Shown here piece after piece: positions 17,165-26,331 of a DNA stretch of 64,000 bases. The stretch is from Gammaproteobacteria bacterium. GTDB taxonomy: Bacteria > Pseudomonadota > Gammaproteobacteria > Enterobacterales > Alteromonadaceae. The stretch's first letter is position 1. Each line of letters starts with the position of its first letter. The notes below the pieces were generated by a model. The model saw only the letters and a list, made by a program, of their open reading frames with translations. It was not told the origin of the DNA and ran no database searches. The position numbers and the translations under genes are program-made. Where the stretch lies: positions 41,562 through 105,561 of the forward strand of contig JAFLDV010000012.1 of the NCBI GenBank assembly GCA_017302255.1. Direction: 5' to 3'.

Positions 17165-18280
17165 ATGAAAATCTATGTTGATGATGTGATGCCATATGCA
17201 TCCGAGTTTTTTCGCGACTTGGGAGAAGTTGTGCCTTTTTCTGGCCGTAAAGTTGAACCCGGCCAACTAGATGACGCTGATATTTTGTTGGTGCGGTCAG
17301 TTACCAAAGTCAATTCAGCTTTATTAGCGGGCAATCAGCGGCTGAAATTTGTTGGTACCGCGACTATCGGTACCGATCATCTGGATACTAATTATCTGAA
17401 AGCGCGCGACATTCCCTTTAGCAACGCCCCCGGTTGTAATGCTCAGTCAGTGGTCGAGTACGTGCTCAGTTGCTTGTTTTTATTATCCGAGATCCGTCAA
17501 CAGCCCATGCAGAGTTGGACCGTTGGGGTAGTCGGAGTGGGACAAATTGGTCGTCGTTTGGTAAAAGCGCTCACGGCATTAGAGGTTAAGGTTCTGCAAT
17601 GCGATCCGCTTCGCGCAGCTGCCGAGCCCGATTTTTTGCACCTGCCATTTGCTGAACTCAGTCAGCAAGTTGATGTGTTATGTTTGCATGTTCCGCTGGT
17701 TCGGCATGGCGAGCATGCAACCTACCACTTGCTAGATGAAACGGCGTTGCAAGCACTGCCAAGCCATGTCGCTATCATTAACGCCTGTCGTGGCGAAGTG
17801 ATTGATAATCGGGCGTTACTTAAGCATCAGCAGCAAATGCCTCGAGATCTGTTTCTGGACACCTGGGAAGGGGAGCCGACGATCCTGCAAGAATTAGTGC
17901 CACATTGTCATATTGCCACTGCTCACATTGCTGGACATAGCATTGAAGGCAAAGCTCGGGGCACGGAAATGCTGTACCAAATGGTCTGTCAGCTCTTAGG
18001 AAAGACCCCGCAATGGCAACTTGCGGACTTTTGTCCATCACCTATTATGGAAAATTTGCAAATTTCTGCAGATTTTAGACTTTCAGATGTCCAAAATCTG
18101 TGCAGGATGTTATATGATGTCCGGCGTGATGATGCGTTGTTCAGATTTTATTTGGCAACCCGAGGCTTTGATTGGCTGCGCAAAACATATCCGCCGCGGC
18201 GGGAGTTTGCCTCGTTACAGTTAAGTGGCCATGCCATACCAGATTTTTTAGTTCAGTTAGGTTTTAAACGCCAGCAATAA
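17165..18280 (+). CDS. pdxB: Erythronate-4-phosphate dehydrogenase
   Basis: Second step of the DXP-dependent pyridoxal 5'-phosphate pathway. 371 residues. The D-2-hydroxyacid dehydrogenase fold is evident: NAQSVVEYVL-type motif (NAPGCNAQSVVEYVLS), the NAD-binding VGVVGVGQIGRRL, INACRGEVID with the catalytic Arg, and a His near HIAGHS. The C-terminal 90 residues are the PdxB dimerisation domain. ATG at 17165 is preferred to the TTG one codon upstream. Sixteen bases before asd, same strand: it opens the pdxB-asd-fimV-truA-accD-folC block that matches E. coli order (pdxB-usg-truA-dedA-accD). Confidence 0.96.
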   Translation: MKIYVDDVMPYASEFFRDLGEVVPFSGRKVEPGQLDDADILLVRSVTKVNSALLAGNQRLKFVGTATIGTDHLDTNYLKARDIPFSNAPGCNAQSVVEYVLSCLFLLSEIRQQPMQSWTVGVVGVGQIGRRLVKALTALEVKVLQCDPLRAAAEPDFLHLPFAELSQQVDVLCLHVPLVRHGEHATYHLLDETALQALPSHVAIINACRGEVIDNRALLKHQQQMPRDLFLDTWEGEPTILQELVPHCHIATAHIAGHSIEGKARGTEMLYQMVCQLLGKTPQWQLADFCPSPIMENLQISADFRLSDVQNLCRMLYDVRRDDALFRFYLATRGFDWLRKTYPPRREFASLQLSGHAIPDFLVQLGFKRQQ

Positions 18281-18295
18281 AGGGGAATCCACCAC

Positions 18296-19315
18296 ATGGC
18301 TCAGCAATTTGACGTCGCAGTACTTGGGGCCACTGGCCTCGTTGGCCAGCATTTGATTGAAATTTTAGAACAACGCGATTTTCCAGTTAATCGTCTGTTC
18401 CCACTGGCAAGTAGCCGTTCTGCTGGCGGTTTTGTGACTTTTAAGGGCAAGCAAATTGAAGTGTTGGATGCTGAGAAGTTTGATTGGAGCCAAGCGCAAA
18501 TCGGTTTGTTCTCTGCCGGTGGTAGCGTTTCAGCAGTATATGCACCGCGTGCGGCTGATGCTGGTTGTATCGTTATTGATAACACCTCGCACTACCGCTA
18601 CGAAGCCGATATTCCATTAGTTGTGCCAGAGGTAAATGCGCACGCTATTGCTGATTACCGCAACCGTAACATCATCGCTAACCCAAATTGTTCTACGATC
18701 CAAATGTTAGTAGCACTGAAGCCAATTCATGATGCTGTGGGCATTAGCCGTGTGAACGTTTGTACTTACCAATCAGTTAGTGGTGCTGGTCAACAAGGTA
18801 TTGAAGCCCTTGCGTCGGAAACTGCGCAATTGCTAAATGGTCGGCCATTAGAATCAACCGGTAAATTCAGCCGTCAAATTGCCTTTAACGTCATTCCACA
18901 AATCGATGTGTTTATGGATAACGGTTACACCAAAGAAGAAATGAAGATGCACTGGGAAACCCAGAAAATCATGGGCGACGATAGCATCGCGGTGAATGCG
19001 ACTGCAGTGCGAGTGCCAGTGTTTTATGGTCATGCTGAAGCAGTGCATATTGAAACTCGTCACCCAATCAGCGTCGAGCAAGTGAAGGCGTTATTGGCAG
19101 AAGCACCAGGCGTCGTGTTATTAGACGATAACGCAGAGTTCCCAACTCAGGTTAGCAATGCGCAAGGTCAAGATGAAGTGTTCGTCGGTCGTATTCGTAA
19201 AGACTTGTCGCATGAACACGGCCTCAACTTATGGGTAGTTGCAGACAACGTGCGTAAAGGTGCTGCGACTAACAGTATCCAGATCGCCGAACATCTGATC
19301 CGCGATTACTTGTAA
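18296..19315 (+). CDS. asd: Aspartate-semialdehyde dehydrogenase (usg position)
   Basis: Reduces aspartyl phosphate to the semialdehyde, the branch point to lysine/diaminopimelate, threonine and methionine. 339 residues with the NADP motif GATGLVGQHL at the N-terminus, the catalytic Cys132 in NPNCSTIQM and the acid/His region around HAEAVHIETRHP. It occupies the position of usg in E. coli, whose product lacks the active cysteine; here the cysteine is present, so this should be a working enzyme, as in Vibrio and Pseudomonas. Ends in an intrinsic terminator, so fimV is transcribed separately. Confidence 0.93.
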   Translation: MAQQFDVAVLGATGLVGQHLIEILEQRDFPVNRLFPLASSRSAGGFVTFKGKQIEVLDAEKFDWSQAQIGLFSAGGSVSAVYAPRAADAGCIVIDNTSHYRYEADIPLVVPEVNAHAIADYRNRNIIANPNCSTIQMLVALKPIHDAVGISRVNVCTYQSVSGAGQQGIEALASETAQLLNGRPLESTGKFSRQIAFNVIPQIDVFMDNGYTKEEMKMHWETQKIMGDDSIAVNATAVRVPVFYGHAEAVHIETRHPISVEQVKALLAEAPGVVLLDDNAEFPTQVSNAQGQDEVFVGRIRKDLSHEHGLNLWVVADNVRKGAATNSIQIAEHLIRDYL

Positions 19316-19345
19316 GCGCCGCATTTGCACTAGGTCAAAATGCTG

Positions 19346-19371
19346 AAAAAGCTCCAGTTTTGGAGCTTTTT
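19346..19371 (+). terminator. Intrinsic terminator of asd
   Basis: 11-bp stem AAAAAGCTCCA / TGGAGCTTTTT with a GTTT loop. It begins a 326-base gap up to fimV, in which the only other feature I see is the palindrome at 19581. Confidence 0.9.
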
Positions 19372-19580
19372 GCTTTTAAATGGCAGAGGCTTCGCAACTT
19401 TTTGCCAATTTCACTTCAGATATTGGCTATGCTGCAGATATATAGGGGAAATTTGTCATCGAACTGCGCTAAAAATGCCTGCAGTATTCGCGTGGCTAGT
19501 TTAGAATCGATTTCGGGGATGTAGCAAATGTGGAACATTGTTTGCAGTGGGTCTATATCCAATGAATGGCTACAGCAAAT

Positions 19581-19600
19581 TTGGGCAAATGTTTGCCCAA
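19581..19600. promoter_or_regulatory. 20-bp palindrome upstream of fimV
   Basis: Perfect 9-bp arms TTGGGCAAA / TTTGCCCAA around a TG centre, 41 bases before the fimV start. The inner GGCAAATGTTTGCC resembles operators of LacI-family regulators (the PurR core is GCAAACGTTTGC). As an RNA the 2-base centre makes a poor loop, so a DNA operator is the better reading. No regulator gene lies nearby. Confidence 0.5.
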
Positions 19601-19641
19601 TGGCCCGGCGAAAGAACCAAACCGCTGTTAGGGAATTCTGA

Positions 19642-22600
19642 ATGCATCTGTTGCGACTGTTAATATTGCTGATCAGCGTCAATTTTGTGACGGCAGCGTT
19701 GGCTCAAACCACGGCAAAATTGCGGGGGCCGAAGGAGTTTGACGCGCCTGTAGTAACCCAAATTGGCCCATTAACGCCTCAAGACACTTTGTGGCGCTTG
19801 GCTGAGCAAGTGCGTCCGGATGCCAGAGTTAATATGTATCAGGTGATGTACGCCCTTTATCTGAAAAACCCGAATTCTTTCCTCGATAACAATTTCAATC
19901 ACTTACGGACTGGCGCATACCTGCAAGTCCCGACTCTACGCGAAATTTTGAAAGTTGACGCGGTCGAAGCCCAACGTAAATCAGAACTGGATGACCAAGC
20001 TTGGTCGGAAAAAATTCGGATCGCAGCCCAGCAGAAAAAAGAAGATCTGACCGCAAAACAACAGGATGTAGCGGCAGCTCGCCAAGAAATTAAAGAAGAA
20101 TTAAGTCGAGTAGAATCAGCGCAGACCGAGCAGTTGGCCGATATTCGTGACCGCCTTGGCGCGTCCATGGCCAATGTTGAATCTATTGTCCAAGAAAACG
20201 ACAAACTGAAAGACCAATTAGGTGCTGTTGCCGAAGAGCTCACAACCGTGAAGCAACAGCTGGATAAAGACAGCGAAATTCAAAAGCAATTGCAGCAGCT
20301 GTTAGCCCAACAAGCCGAAATGATGGCACAGCAGCAAGAGCAAATCCGCAAAGCGCAAGAAGGGTTTAATTTTGCCGAAACTTGGCAAAAACTTGCCAAT
20401 AGTCCGATAGGCTGGGCGCTGGCAGGCCTATTGCCTGCAACAATAATTTTATTCTTAATTGTTGCGATGATCCGTCGTAAGGGGCAAAAAGCTGCGGCGG
20501 TCGTCAATGCTGCAACCGCAGCACCAGTAGCTGATCCGTACTATAAATCGCCACTACCGCCTTTAGATGACAGCTTAGACTTTGATGAAAGTAGTTTAAT
20601 CAACCTTGATGACTCGTTACTCAACGATCGCGATGGTGGCATTCGCTTAGACGAAGATGACTTCAGTCGGCCACCTGCGCGCAAAGCTGCACCGGTATTT
20701 ACTGATGATGATCTGTTGGATGATCACTTTGATACTCCATCTGCGGAGCCTACAAAATCCTCTGCGGCGTCGGCATTTGATATGGATGATCTGTTGGATG
20801 ATCCACTGGATCTCTCTGACCCAGCGCCAGCTGCAGCGCCTAAGGTCGAATTTGATGCCAATAATATTCTGTCAGGTGATGATTTAAGCGCGTTATTTAG
20901 TGAAGCTGAAGATGAACCTTTTGTCGCAAAAACTGAATTTGACGCCAACAATATCCTCTCCGGCAACGATTTAAGTGCGTTGTTCGACAGCCTTGAAGAA
21001 GATGATGAAGATCCGGATGCTATTTTTGCGAAGGCGATGGCGGACAAGAAAACCGATACTCACTTAGTTCCAGATGATATCGGTACTGCATCGTCGGTGG
21101 CACTAGCTGCAGCCGAAGCTGCGCAAATGGATGAATTGCTTGAGGAAATAGAGCTCGATATTCCAGGTGATTCTGCAGATGACGATTTTGATATTGATGC
21201 CTTAGTTGCGTCTAACCAAACAGCACCGGCCGCAGCAACGACGCCAGCAGATGATGATGATTTTGATATCGATGCCTTAGTTGCGTCTAATCAGTCTGCA
21301 CCAGCGCCAGCACCGAGCCCAGCAGATGATGACGATTTTGATATTGATGCATTAGTCGCCTCAAATCAAACTGCTCCAGCTCCAGCTCCAGCTCCAGCTC
21401 CAGCTCCAGCTCCAGCTCCAGCTCCAGTAGCAGATGATGATTTTGATATCGATGCCTTAATAGCTCAAACAGTGGCGACACCGGCAAGTGATGAATTGAG
21501 TAACTTGGCTGCTGAGCTTGAAAAAGAGCCTGCGGTTGACGCGAGTGCGGCCGCAACTCGTCAATTTGATAGCTCAGAACTTGACGCTTTTGCCGAGTCT
21601 TTAGTTGATGAAACCCTAAATGGCGAACCTGATTTCGACGAGATGGATTTAGTTGAACAGAGCGGAGAGTCCAATGTTCACTCGTTGCTTCCTGATGAGT
21701 TCGACATCGCAGAATCAGCTGTTGAAGAAAGTCATGAAGAACTCACCGACGAACTTGACGAAATATTGAGTGAAATGGCGGAGATAAGGGCACAATCTTC
21801 GGCAAAATTGTCGGAATTACAATTACCTGAAACTGCTATGGAATTAGCTGCTGCGGATTTCGCTGAATCAGCGATTTCGGTAGCCGATGTCAGCAATTTA
21901 TTGACCGATGACGATGACGATGAATCTGTGGCTGATGCAGCTGCAGACAATGCACTAGACCTTGATGAGATTGAGCAAGCTGCAAATACTGATATTGAGG
22001 CGGTAACAGATTTCCACCCTGACGATATCATGCTAGAAGATGAACTTCCGGAGCTTGATGCCGCAGGAGCATCAGAGCCCGAGTCGAGCGATGAAGCGTT
22101 ACTTACTGCATCTTTGAGTTCGGATGAGCCGCAAGAAAAAAATCTTAACGATACTGAACTGACAGACATTGAGTTGTTGAATGCTGAGTTTTCCGAATCA
22201 GCTAGTCCAGATCTAGTTGCGGATGATACTGAGCAACAGCTAGCAAAAGAAGCCTTGGCCGAAGCGGAATATCTCAGTGAATTTGCTGAGCTTGAAACCT
22301 TAGATATGCCTGATTTGGAGACTAATGACGATAATTCGGTTGCCAAGTTTGAACCGCCATCGTCGGTAGAACGGCCTAGTCAGCTGCTCGATAGTTATCC
22401 AGAATTAGAAATGAATGACGATGGCGACTTGATCTTTGAAGAAGATGATTTTGCCAGTAACTCAGTAGTTGATGTTGATGAATTATTGCGAGATACAGAG
22501 CAACCGCTTGATATGTCTGAGCTTAATGAGCTTGACGATACTAATTTTGACGAGCTGCTGTCGGAGCTAGCTGAAGTCGAGCTTCCTGATGATGATTTGC

Positions 22601-22998
22601 TCATGAATAGTGTGGATGAGCATTTAGCACTGGATCCAAGTCTTGAGGATGAGTTGCTAAACGCTAGTGATACTAGCTTGCCACATGAGGTCCCAGAGCT
22701 CCCTGATTTTGTGAATATCGACAGGCTACTAGCAGCAACTGATGATGAACAAGCAACGCATGATCCTTCAGCGCGGTTAAACATCGATGTTGGGCTGGCG
22801 GACTTTGATGATTTGATATTGCCTGAAGAAGCCGGTGATGTTGATGCAACCGATAACGGCTTTGCCGGTAAAATGGATTTAGTGCGCGCCTATATCGAAA
22901 TCGGTGATGGCGAAAGCGCCAATCAGTTGATTAAAGACATCATGGCATCCGATGCACCAGCACACGTCAAACAAGAGGCTCTCAGCCTGCAATCCTAA
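19642..22998 (+). CDS. fimV: FimV-like polar hub / pilus assembly protein
   Basis: 1118 residues. Signal peptide (residues 1-22), then the FimV N-terminal domain with a LysM-like peptidoglycan-binding motif (PLTPQDTLWRLAEQVRPDA; LRTGAYLQVPTL), a coiled coil at about 105-235, one membrane segment at about 254-275, a very acidic, low-complexity cytoplasmic region of some 750 residues, and the conserved C-terminal FimV motif (KMDLVRAYIEIGD) of the last 50 residues. The acidic part contains repeats of DDDFDIDAL separated by Pro-Ala linkers. FimV/HubP proteins organise the cell pole for type IV pili, flagella and chemoreceptors. The order asd-fimV-truA is the standard one in Vibrio and Pseudomonas. 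Confidence 0.93.
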   Translation: MHLLRLLILLISVNFVTAALAQTTAKLRGPKEFDAPVVTQIGPLTPQDTLWRLAEQVRPDARVNMYQVMYALYLKNPNSFLDNNFNHLRTGAYLQVPTLREILKVDAVEAQRKSELDDQAWSEKIRIAAQQKKEDLTAKQQDVAAARQEIKEELSRVESAQTEQLADIRDRLGASMANVESIVQENDKLKDQLGAVAEELTTVKQQLDKDSEIQKQLQQLLAQQAEMMAQQQEQIRKAQEGFNFAETWQKLANSPIGWALAGLLPATIILFLIVAMIRRKGQKAAAVVNAATAAPVADPYYKSPLPPLDDSLDFDESSLINLDDSLLNDRDGGIRLDEDDFSRPPARKAAPVFTDDDLLDDHFDTPSAEPTKSSAASAFDMDDLLDDPLDLSDPAPAAAPKVEFDANNILSGDDLSALFSEAEDEPFVAKTEFDANNILSGNDLSALFDSLEEDDEDPDAIFAKAMADKKTDTHLVPDDIGTASSVALAAAEAAQMDELLEEIELDIPGDSADDDFDIDALVASNQTAPAAATTPADDDDFDIDALVASNQSAPAPAPSPADDDDFDIDALVASNQTAPAPAPAPAPAPAPAPAPVADDDFDIDALIAQTVATPASDELSNLAAELEKEPAVDASAAATRQFDSSELDAFAESLVDETLNGEPDFDEMDLVEQSGESNVHSLLPDEFDIAESAVEESHEELTDELDEILSEMAEIRAQSSAKLSELQLPETAMELAAADFAESAISVADVSNLLTDDDDDESVADAAADNALDLDEIEQAANTDIEAVTDFHPDDIMLEDELPELDAAGASEPESSDEALLTASLSSDEPQEKNLNDTELTDIELLNAEFSESASPDLVADDTEQQLAKEALAEAEYLSEFAELETLDMPDLETNDDNSVAKFEPPSSVERPSQLLDSYPELEMNDDGDLIFEEDDFASNSVVDVDELLRDTEQPLDMSELNELDDTNFDELLSELAEVELPDDDLLMNSVDEHLALDPSLEDELLNASDTSLPHEVPELPDFVNIDRLLAATDDEQATHDPSARLNIDVGLADFDDLILPEEAGDVDATDNGFAGKMDLVRAYIEIGDGESANQLIKDIMASDAPAHVKQEALSLQS
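21178..21457 (+). repeat. In-frame repeats in fimV (DDDFDIDAL units and Ala-Pro tract)
   Basis: Four copies of a unit encoding DDDFDIDAL followed by VASNQ or IAQTV, spaced by Ala/Pro linkers. The last linker is a pure run of the 6-base unit CCAGCT (about 21375-21426) coding for alternating Ala-Pro. Such tracts are prone to slippage by whole units, so linker length may vary between strains without changing the frame. Confidence 0.85.
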
Positions 22999-23005
22999 GT
23001 AGCGA

Positions 23006-23041
23006 AGCTGCCGAGCAATACAAGGTCGGCAGCTAGCTTTT
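23006..23041 (+). terminator. Probable terminator of fimV
   Basis: 9-bp stem AGCTGCCGA / TCGGCAGCT with an 11-base loop, followed by AGCTTTTG. The T-run is short, so termination may be partial and truA may receive read-through. Confidence 0.55.
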
Positions 23042-23139
23042 GTCCTACTACAACGTCACAGCTCTTTCACCGCTATGCTTAGGCTCCGCAAAAGCAGATC
23101 CGCTATGATATACTCGCGCCGATTAACTAAGGAGTACGC

Positions 23140-23952
23140 ATGCGCATTGCAATGGGCATCGAATATGACGGGACCGGGTATTTTGGCTGGCAACGTCAAC
23201 GCGAAGTGAACAGCATTCAAGGTGAATTGGAACGGGCATTAAGCCAAGTCGCTAATGCGCCAATTGAAGTATTTTGTGCTGGCCGCACCGATGCCGGTGT
23301 GCATGCCACTGGCCAAGTGATCCATTTTGATACCGATGCGGTGCGTGATATGCGAGCATGGGTGATGGGGGTTAACTCCAATTTGCCAACAGGCATTGCT
23401 GTGCGTTTCGCTCAGCAAGTGGCTGAAGATTTTCATGCGCGTTTTTCGGCAACGGCCCGTCGATACCGCTACATCATTTACAATAATAAATTCCGGCCAG
23501 CAATTTTAGGTGCCGGACTTAGTCATTATCACCAAGATTTAAATGTTGAGTTGATGCAACAAGCGGCACCGCATTTGCTGGGTGAGCAAGATTTCTCATC
23601 GTTTCGCGCTATACAGTGCCAGTCGCATACGCCGTTTCGCAATGTAATACATTTAAACATCGAGCGTTTTAACAACTTCATTGTAATCGATATCAAAGCC
23701 AACGCCTTTTTACACCATATGGTGCGGAATATTACCGGCAGTTTGTTAGAAGTTGGAATGGGTCGACGTGAGCCAAGTTGGATCGCCGAAGTTCTGGCGA
23801 AAAAAGATAGAACCCAAGCTGCTGCAACCGCAAAAGCTGAAGGTTTGTACTTGGTTGAAGTCGATTATCCAGCACATTTTGGGATTCAAAAGACCGCTGT
23901 TGGACCATTGTTCCTGCCTAATCAGATTGGCGTTTCGGCTCTTGCGGACTGA
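23140..23952 (+). CDS. truA: tRNA pseudouridine(38-40) synthase
   Basis: Makes pseudouridine at positions 38-40 of the anticodon stem-loop. 270 residues, typical. Catalytic Asp51 in [15 protein letters not shown], plus the conserved [18 protein letters not shown] segment and the HHMVRNITG motif. Cytoplasmic. The ATG at 23140 follows AAGGAG. It lies between fimV and accD, as in E. coli and Pseudomonas. Confidence 0.97.
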   Translation: MRIAMGIEYDGTGYFGWQRQREVNSIQGELERALSQVANAPIEVFCAGRTDAGVHATGQVIHFDTDAVRDMRAWVMGVNSNLPTGIAVRFAQQVAEDFHARFSATARRYRYIIYNNKFRPAILGAGLSHYHQDLNVELMQQAAPHLLGEQDFSSFRAIQCQSHTPFRNVIHLNIERFNNFIVIDIKANAFLHHMVRNITGSLLEVGMGRREPSWIAEVLAKKDRTQAAATAKAEGLYLVEVDYPAHFGIQKTAVGPLFLPNQIGVSALAD

Positions 23953-23978
23953 CTGACTCTGAAAAAAACTCGATAATC

Positions 23979-24027
23979 GCTGCAGAGATTGAACTTTTCC
24001 CCGAAGTTTTGCGTCAGACTCTGCAGC
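23979..24027 (+). other. Hairpin in the truA-accD interval
   Basis: A perfect 9-bp outer stem GCTGCAGAG / CTCTGCAGC encloses a second stem AACTT / AAGTT. No T-run follows, so it is not an intrinsic terminator. It sits about 150 bases before accD in a 222-base gap, within or just upstream of the accD leader; E. coli acetyl-CoA carboxyltransferase is known to bind its own mRNA. Confidence 0.45.
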
Positions 24028-24174
24028 CTTCGGCAACTACTAAGACCAGTTTTTACTATTTTGACCGAACGCTTTGTGTTTTAATAACCGCCGTTTGCGC
24101 TAAATCTGGTGAGTTTTTATTAAATTCACTGTAGCTGCGTGGTTGTATCCGCAGTCAAAGACATAGGAATTATT

Positions 24175-25047
24175 ATGAGTTGGTTAGAAAAAATCCTGCC
24201 TAGAACTTCGTCATCCGCTCGCAGGAATATCCCTGAAGGTGTGTGGACCAAATGTACGGCTTGTGAAGCTGTATTATATAAGGCGGATTTGGACCGGCAA
24301 TTAGGCGTTTGTCCAAAATGCGACCACCACATGCGCATTCGTGCACGAGACCGTTTGGCGCAATTCTTAGACACCAATACCGGCGTAGAATTAGCGGCAG
24401 ATTTAGAACCGCAAGATATTCTGAAATTCAAAGACAGCAAACGATATAAAGATCGTATCGTTGCCGCGCAAAAAGAAACCAACGAGAAAGATGCCATGGT
24501 GGTGATGCGTGGTTCACTCAAAGGCATGCCTATTGTAGTGGCTAGCTTTGAGTTTGAATTTATGGGCGGTTCTATGGCATCAGTAGTTGGTGCGAAATTT
24601 GTGAAAGGCGTTGAGTTTGCGTTAGAGCACAAAGTACCATTCGTTTGTTTCTCCGCTTCAGGTGGCGCCCGGATGCAAGAGGCTTTGTTCTCATTGATGC
24701 AAATGGCCAAAACTAGTGCTGCTCTGGCAAAACTAAGCGAAGCTGGTCTGCCGTATATTTCAGTATTAACCGATCCGACCATGGGTGGTGTGTCTGCAAG
24801 CTTAGCGATGCTTGGTGATATCAACATCGGTGAGCCAAAAGCGTTGATTGGTTTTGCTGGACCTCGAGTCATTGAGCAGACCGTTCGTGAGAAGTTGCCG
24901 GAAGGTTTCCAACGCAGTGAATTCTTGTTAGATCATGGTGCGATCGATATGATTGTTGACCGCCGCCAAATGCGCGATACAATTGCGCGATTAGTAGCAA
25001 AATTCATGCGACTGCCAGCTCCTACCACGGAGAATCGCGTCGCTTAA
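24175..25047 (+). CDS. accD: Acetyl-CoA carboxylase carboxyltransferase subunit beta
   Basis: Beta half of the carboxyltransferase that moves the carboxyl group from biotin to acetyl-CoA, the first committed step of fatty-acid synthesis; works with AccA. 290 residues. N-terminal C4 zinc ribbon (CTAC ... CPKC, residues about 27-50), which in E. coli binds nucleic acid, followed by the crotonase-like domain with [16 protein letters not shown] and [12 protein letters not shown] at 24175 (AGGAAT upstream) is chosen over an in-frame GTG at 24139 by family length. Six bases before folC, so co-transcribed. Confidence 0.97.
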   Translation: MSWLEKILPRTSSSARRNIPEGVWTKCTACEAVLYKADLDRQLGVCPKCDHHMRIRARDRLAQFLDTNTGVELAADLEPQDILKFKDSKRYKDRIVAAQKETNEKDAMVVMRGSLKGMPIVVASFEFEFMGGSMASVVGAKFVKGVEFALEHKVPFVCFSASGGARMQEALFSLMQMAKTSAALAKLSEAGLPYISVLTDPTMGGVSASLAMLGDINIGEPKALIGFAGPRVIEQTVREKLPEGFQRSEFLLDHGAIDMIVDRRQMRDTIARLVAKFMRLPAPTTENRVA

Positions 25048-25053
25048 GGCGTT

Positions 25054-26331
25054 ATGACCACTTCTCCATGTATTTCTAGCCAATCGTGTAAAAACTTGCA
25101 CGATTGGCTTTCTTATATAGAACAAAGCCATCCTATCGATAAAATTGAACTGGGTTTAAGCCGAGTGCAATTGGTCGCTGCTCGCGGTGACTTAGCAAAT
25201 CTGCCTGGTAAAAAAGTGTTGATTGCCGGAACTAATGGCAAAGGCACCACAGCGCGCACGCTGGAGCAAATGTTGTTAGCCCAAGGTCTGACGGTCGCCG
25301 TATATACTTCACCGCATTTATTGAAATTCAATGAACGGCTGCGGTTAAACGGTGAGGATGTCAGTGACGAATTGTGGGTGCAGGGTTTGCAAACTGTTGA
25401 GCAATTGCGGCAAGACATCGCGTTAACTTATTTCGAATTCACCACTTTAGCTGCTTTTGCCATCATGAAAACGGCCAAGGTCGATGTTTGTTTAGTCGAA
25501 GTTGGTTTAGGCGGTCGTTTGGATGCGACCAACATTATTTCCCCCGATGTATCAGTTATTACGACCATCGATCTAGACCATCAAGACTGGCTTGGCAACG
25601 ACCGTGAAACCATCGGCCGCGAGAAGGCGGGGATTTTCCGCTCGAATGTCCCGGCGATAATCGGCGACTTGGCAGTACCTAATTCCGTACTTGCTGTTGC
25701 GGAAGCGCTTGGCAGCCCAGTATCCCTGGTTGGGCGTGATTTTCACTATCAAACAACCCAATCCCATTGGCTATGGCAGGCGCAGCAACAATTCGACGAT
25801 TTGCCGATACCAATGGTACCAATGCAAAACGTTGCGACCAGCCTAGCAACCTTAGCAGCACTTGGCTTATTGCCGTCGCGTCAGCTAGTTGTTAAAGTGC
25901 TGACTGAAATGACGTTGCCTGGACGTATGCAATGGTTAAGTCAATCGCCAGCGATTTTGTTAGACGTTGCGCATAATCCGCAATCAGCTGGTTATTTGGC
26001 GTCGCAAGTCGAAAGAATTGCAGGAAATTATCGCCGAGTTTCGGTGTTGATAGGCATGCTTAAAGATAAAGACATTACACAGTCGTTAGCGGCCTTTGCG
26101 CCTATGGTGCAGCATTGGCACTGTGTAAGTTTGCCTGGTGTGCGTGGTGCCAGTGCCGAGCAGGTACAACAAGCATTACCAAGTCAGGCGATGTCCACTT
26201 TGTATAACGATGTCGCCGAAGCGTGGCATCTGTTGCGGCCGAATTTGGCTGCAGATGAGTTATTAGTAATTTTTGGATCATTCGTCACTGTTTCAGCAGC
26301 GCTGGAACTGTGGCATCAGGAAAACCTATGA
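25054..26331 (+). CDS. folC: Dihydrofolate synthase / folylpolyglutamate synthase
   Basis: Adds glutamate to dihydropteroate and then to folates. 425 residues. Mur-ligase fold: IEQSHPIDKIELGLSRV at the start, the P-loop IAGTNGKGTTART, the omega-loop and YTSPHLLKFNERLR folate-contact motif, and DVAHNPQS in the C-terminal domain. Starts 6 bases after accD; its stop overlaps the dedD start (ATGA), so expression is coupled. Confidence 0.96.
   Translation: MTTSPCISSQSCKNLHDWLSYIEQSHPIDKIELGLSRVQLVAARGDLANLPGKKVLIAGTNGKGTTARTLEQMLLAQGLTVAVYTSPHLLKFNERLRLNGEDVSDELWVQGLQTVEQLRQDIALTYFEFTTLAAFAIMKTAKVDVCLVEVGLGGRLDATNIISPDVSVITTIDLDHQDWLGNDRETIGREKAGIFRSNVPAIIGDLAVPNSVLAVAEALGSPVSLVGRDFHYQTTQSHWLWQAQQQFDDLPIPMVPMQNVATSLATLAALGLLPSRQLVVKVLTEMTLPGRMQWLSQSPAILLDVAHNPQSAGYLASQVERIAGNYRRVSVLIGMLKDKDITQSLAAFAPMVQHWHCVSLPGVRGASAEQVQQALPSQAMSTLYNDVAEAWHLLRPNLAADELLVIFGSFVTVSAALELWHQENL

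Noticed and set aside
21732..22346. 204-codon serine-rich frame antisense to fimV
   Set aside because: It mirrors the acidic, Glu/Asp/Leu-rich low-complexity codons of fimV on the other strand; no start signal of its own.
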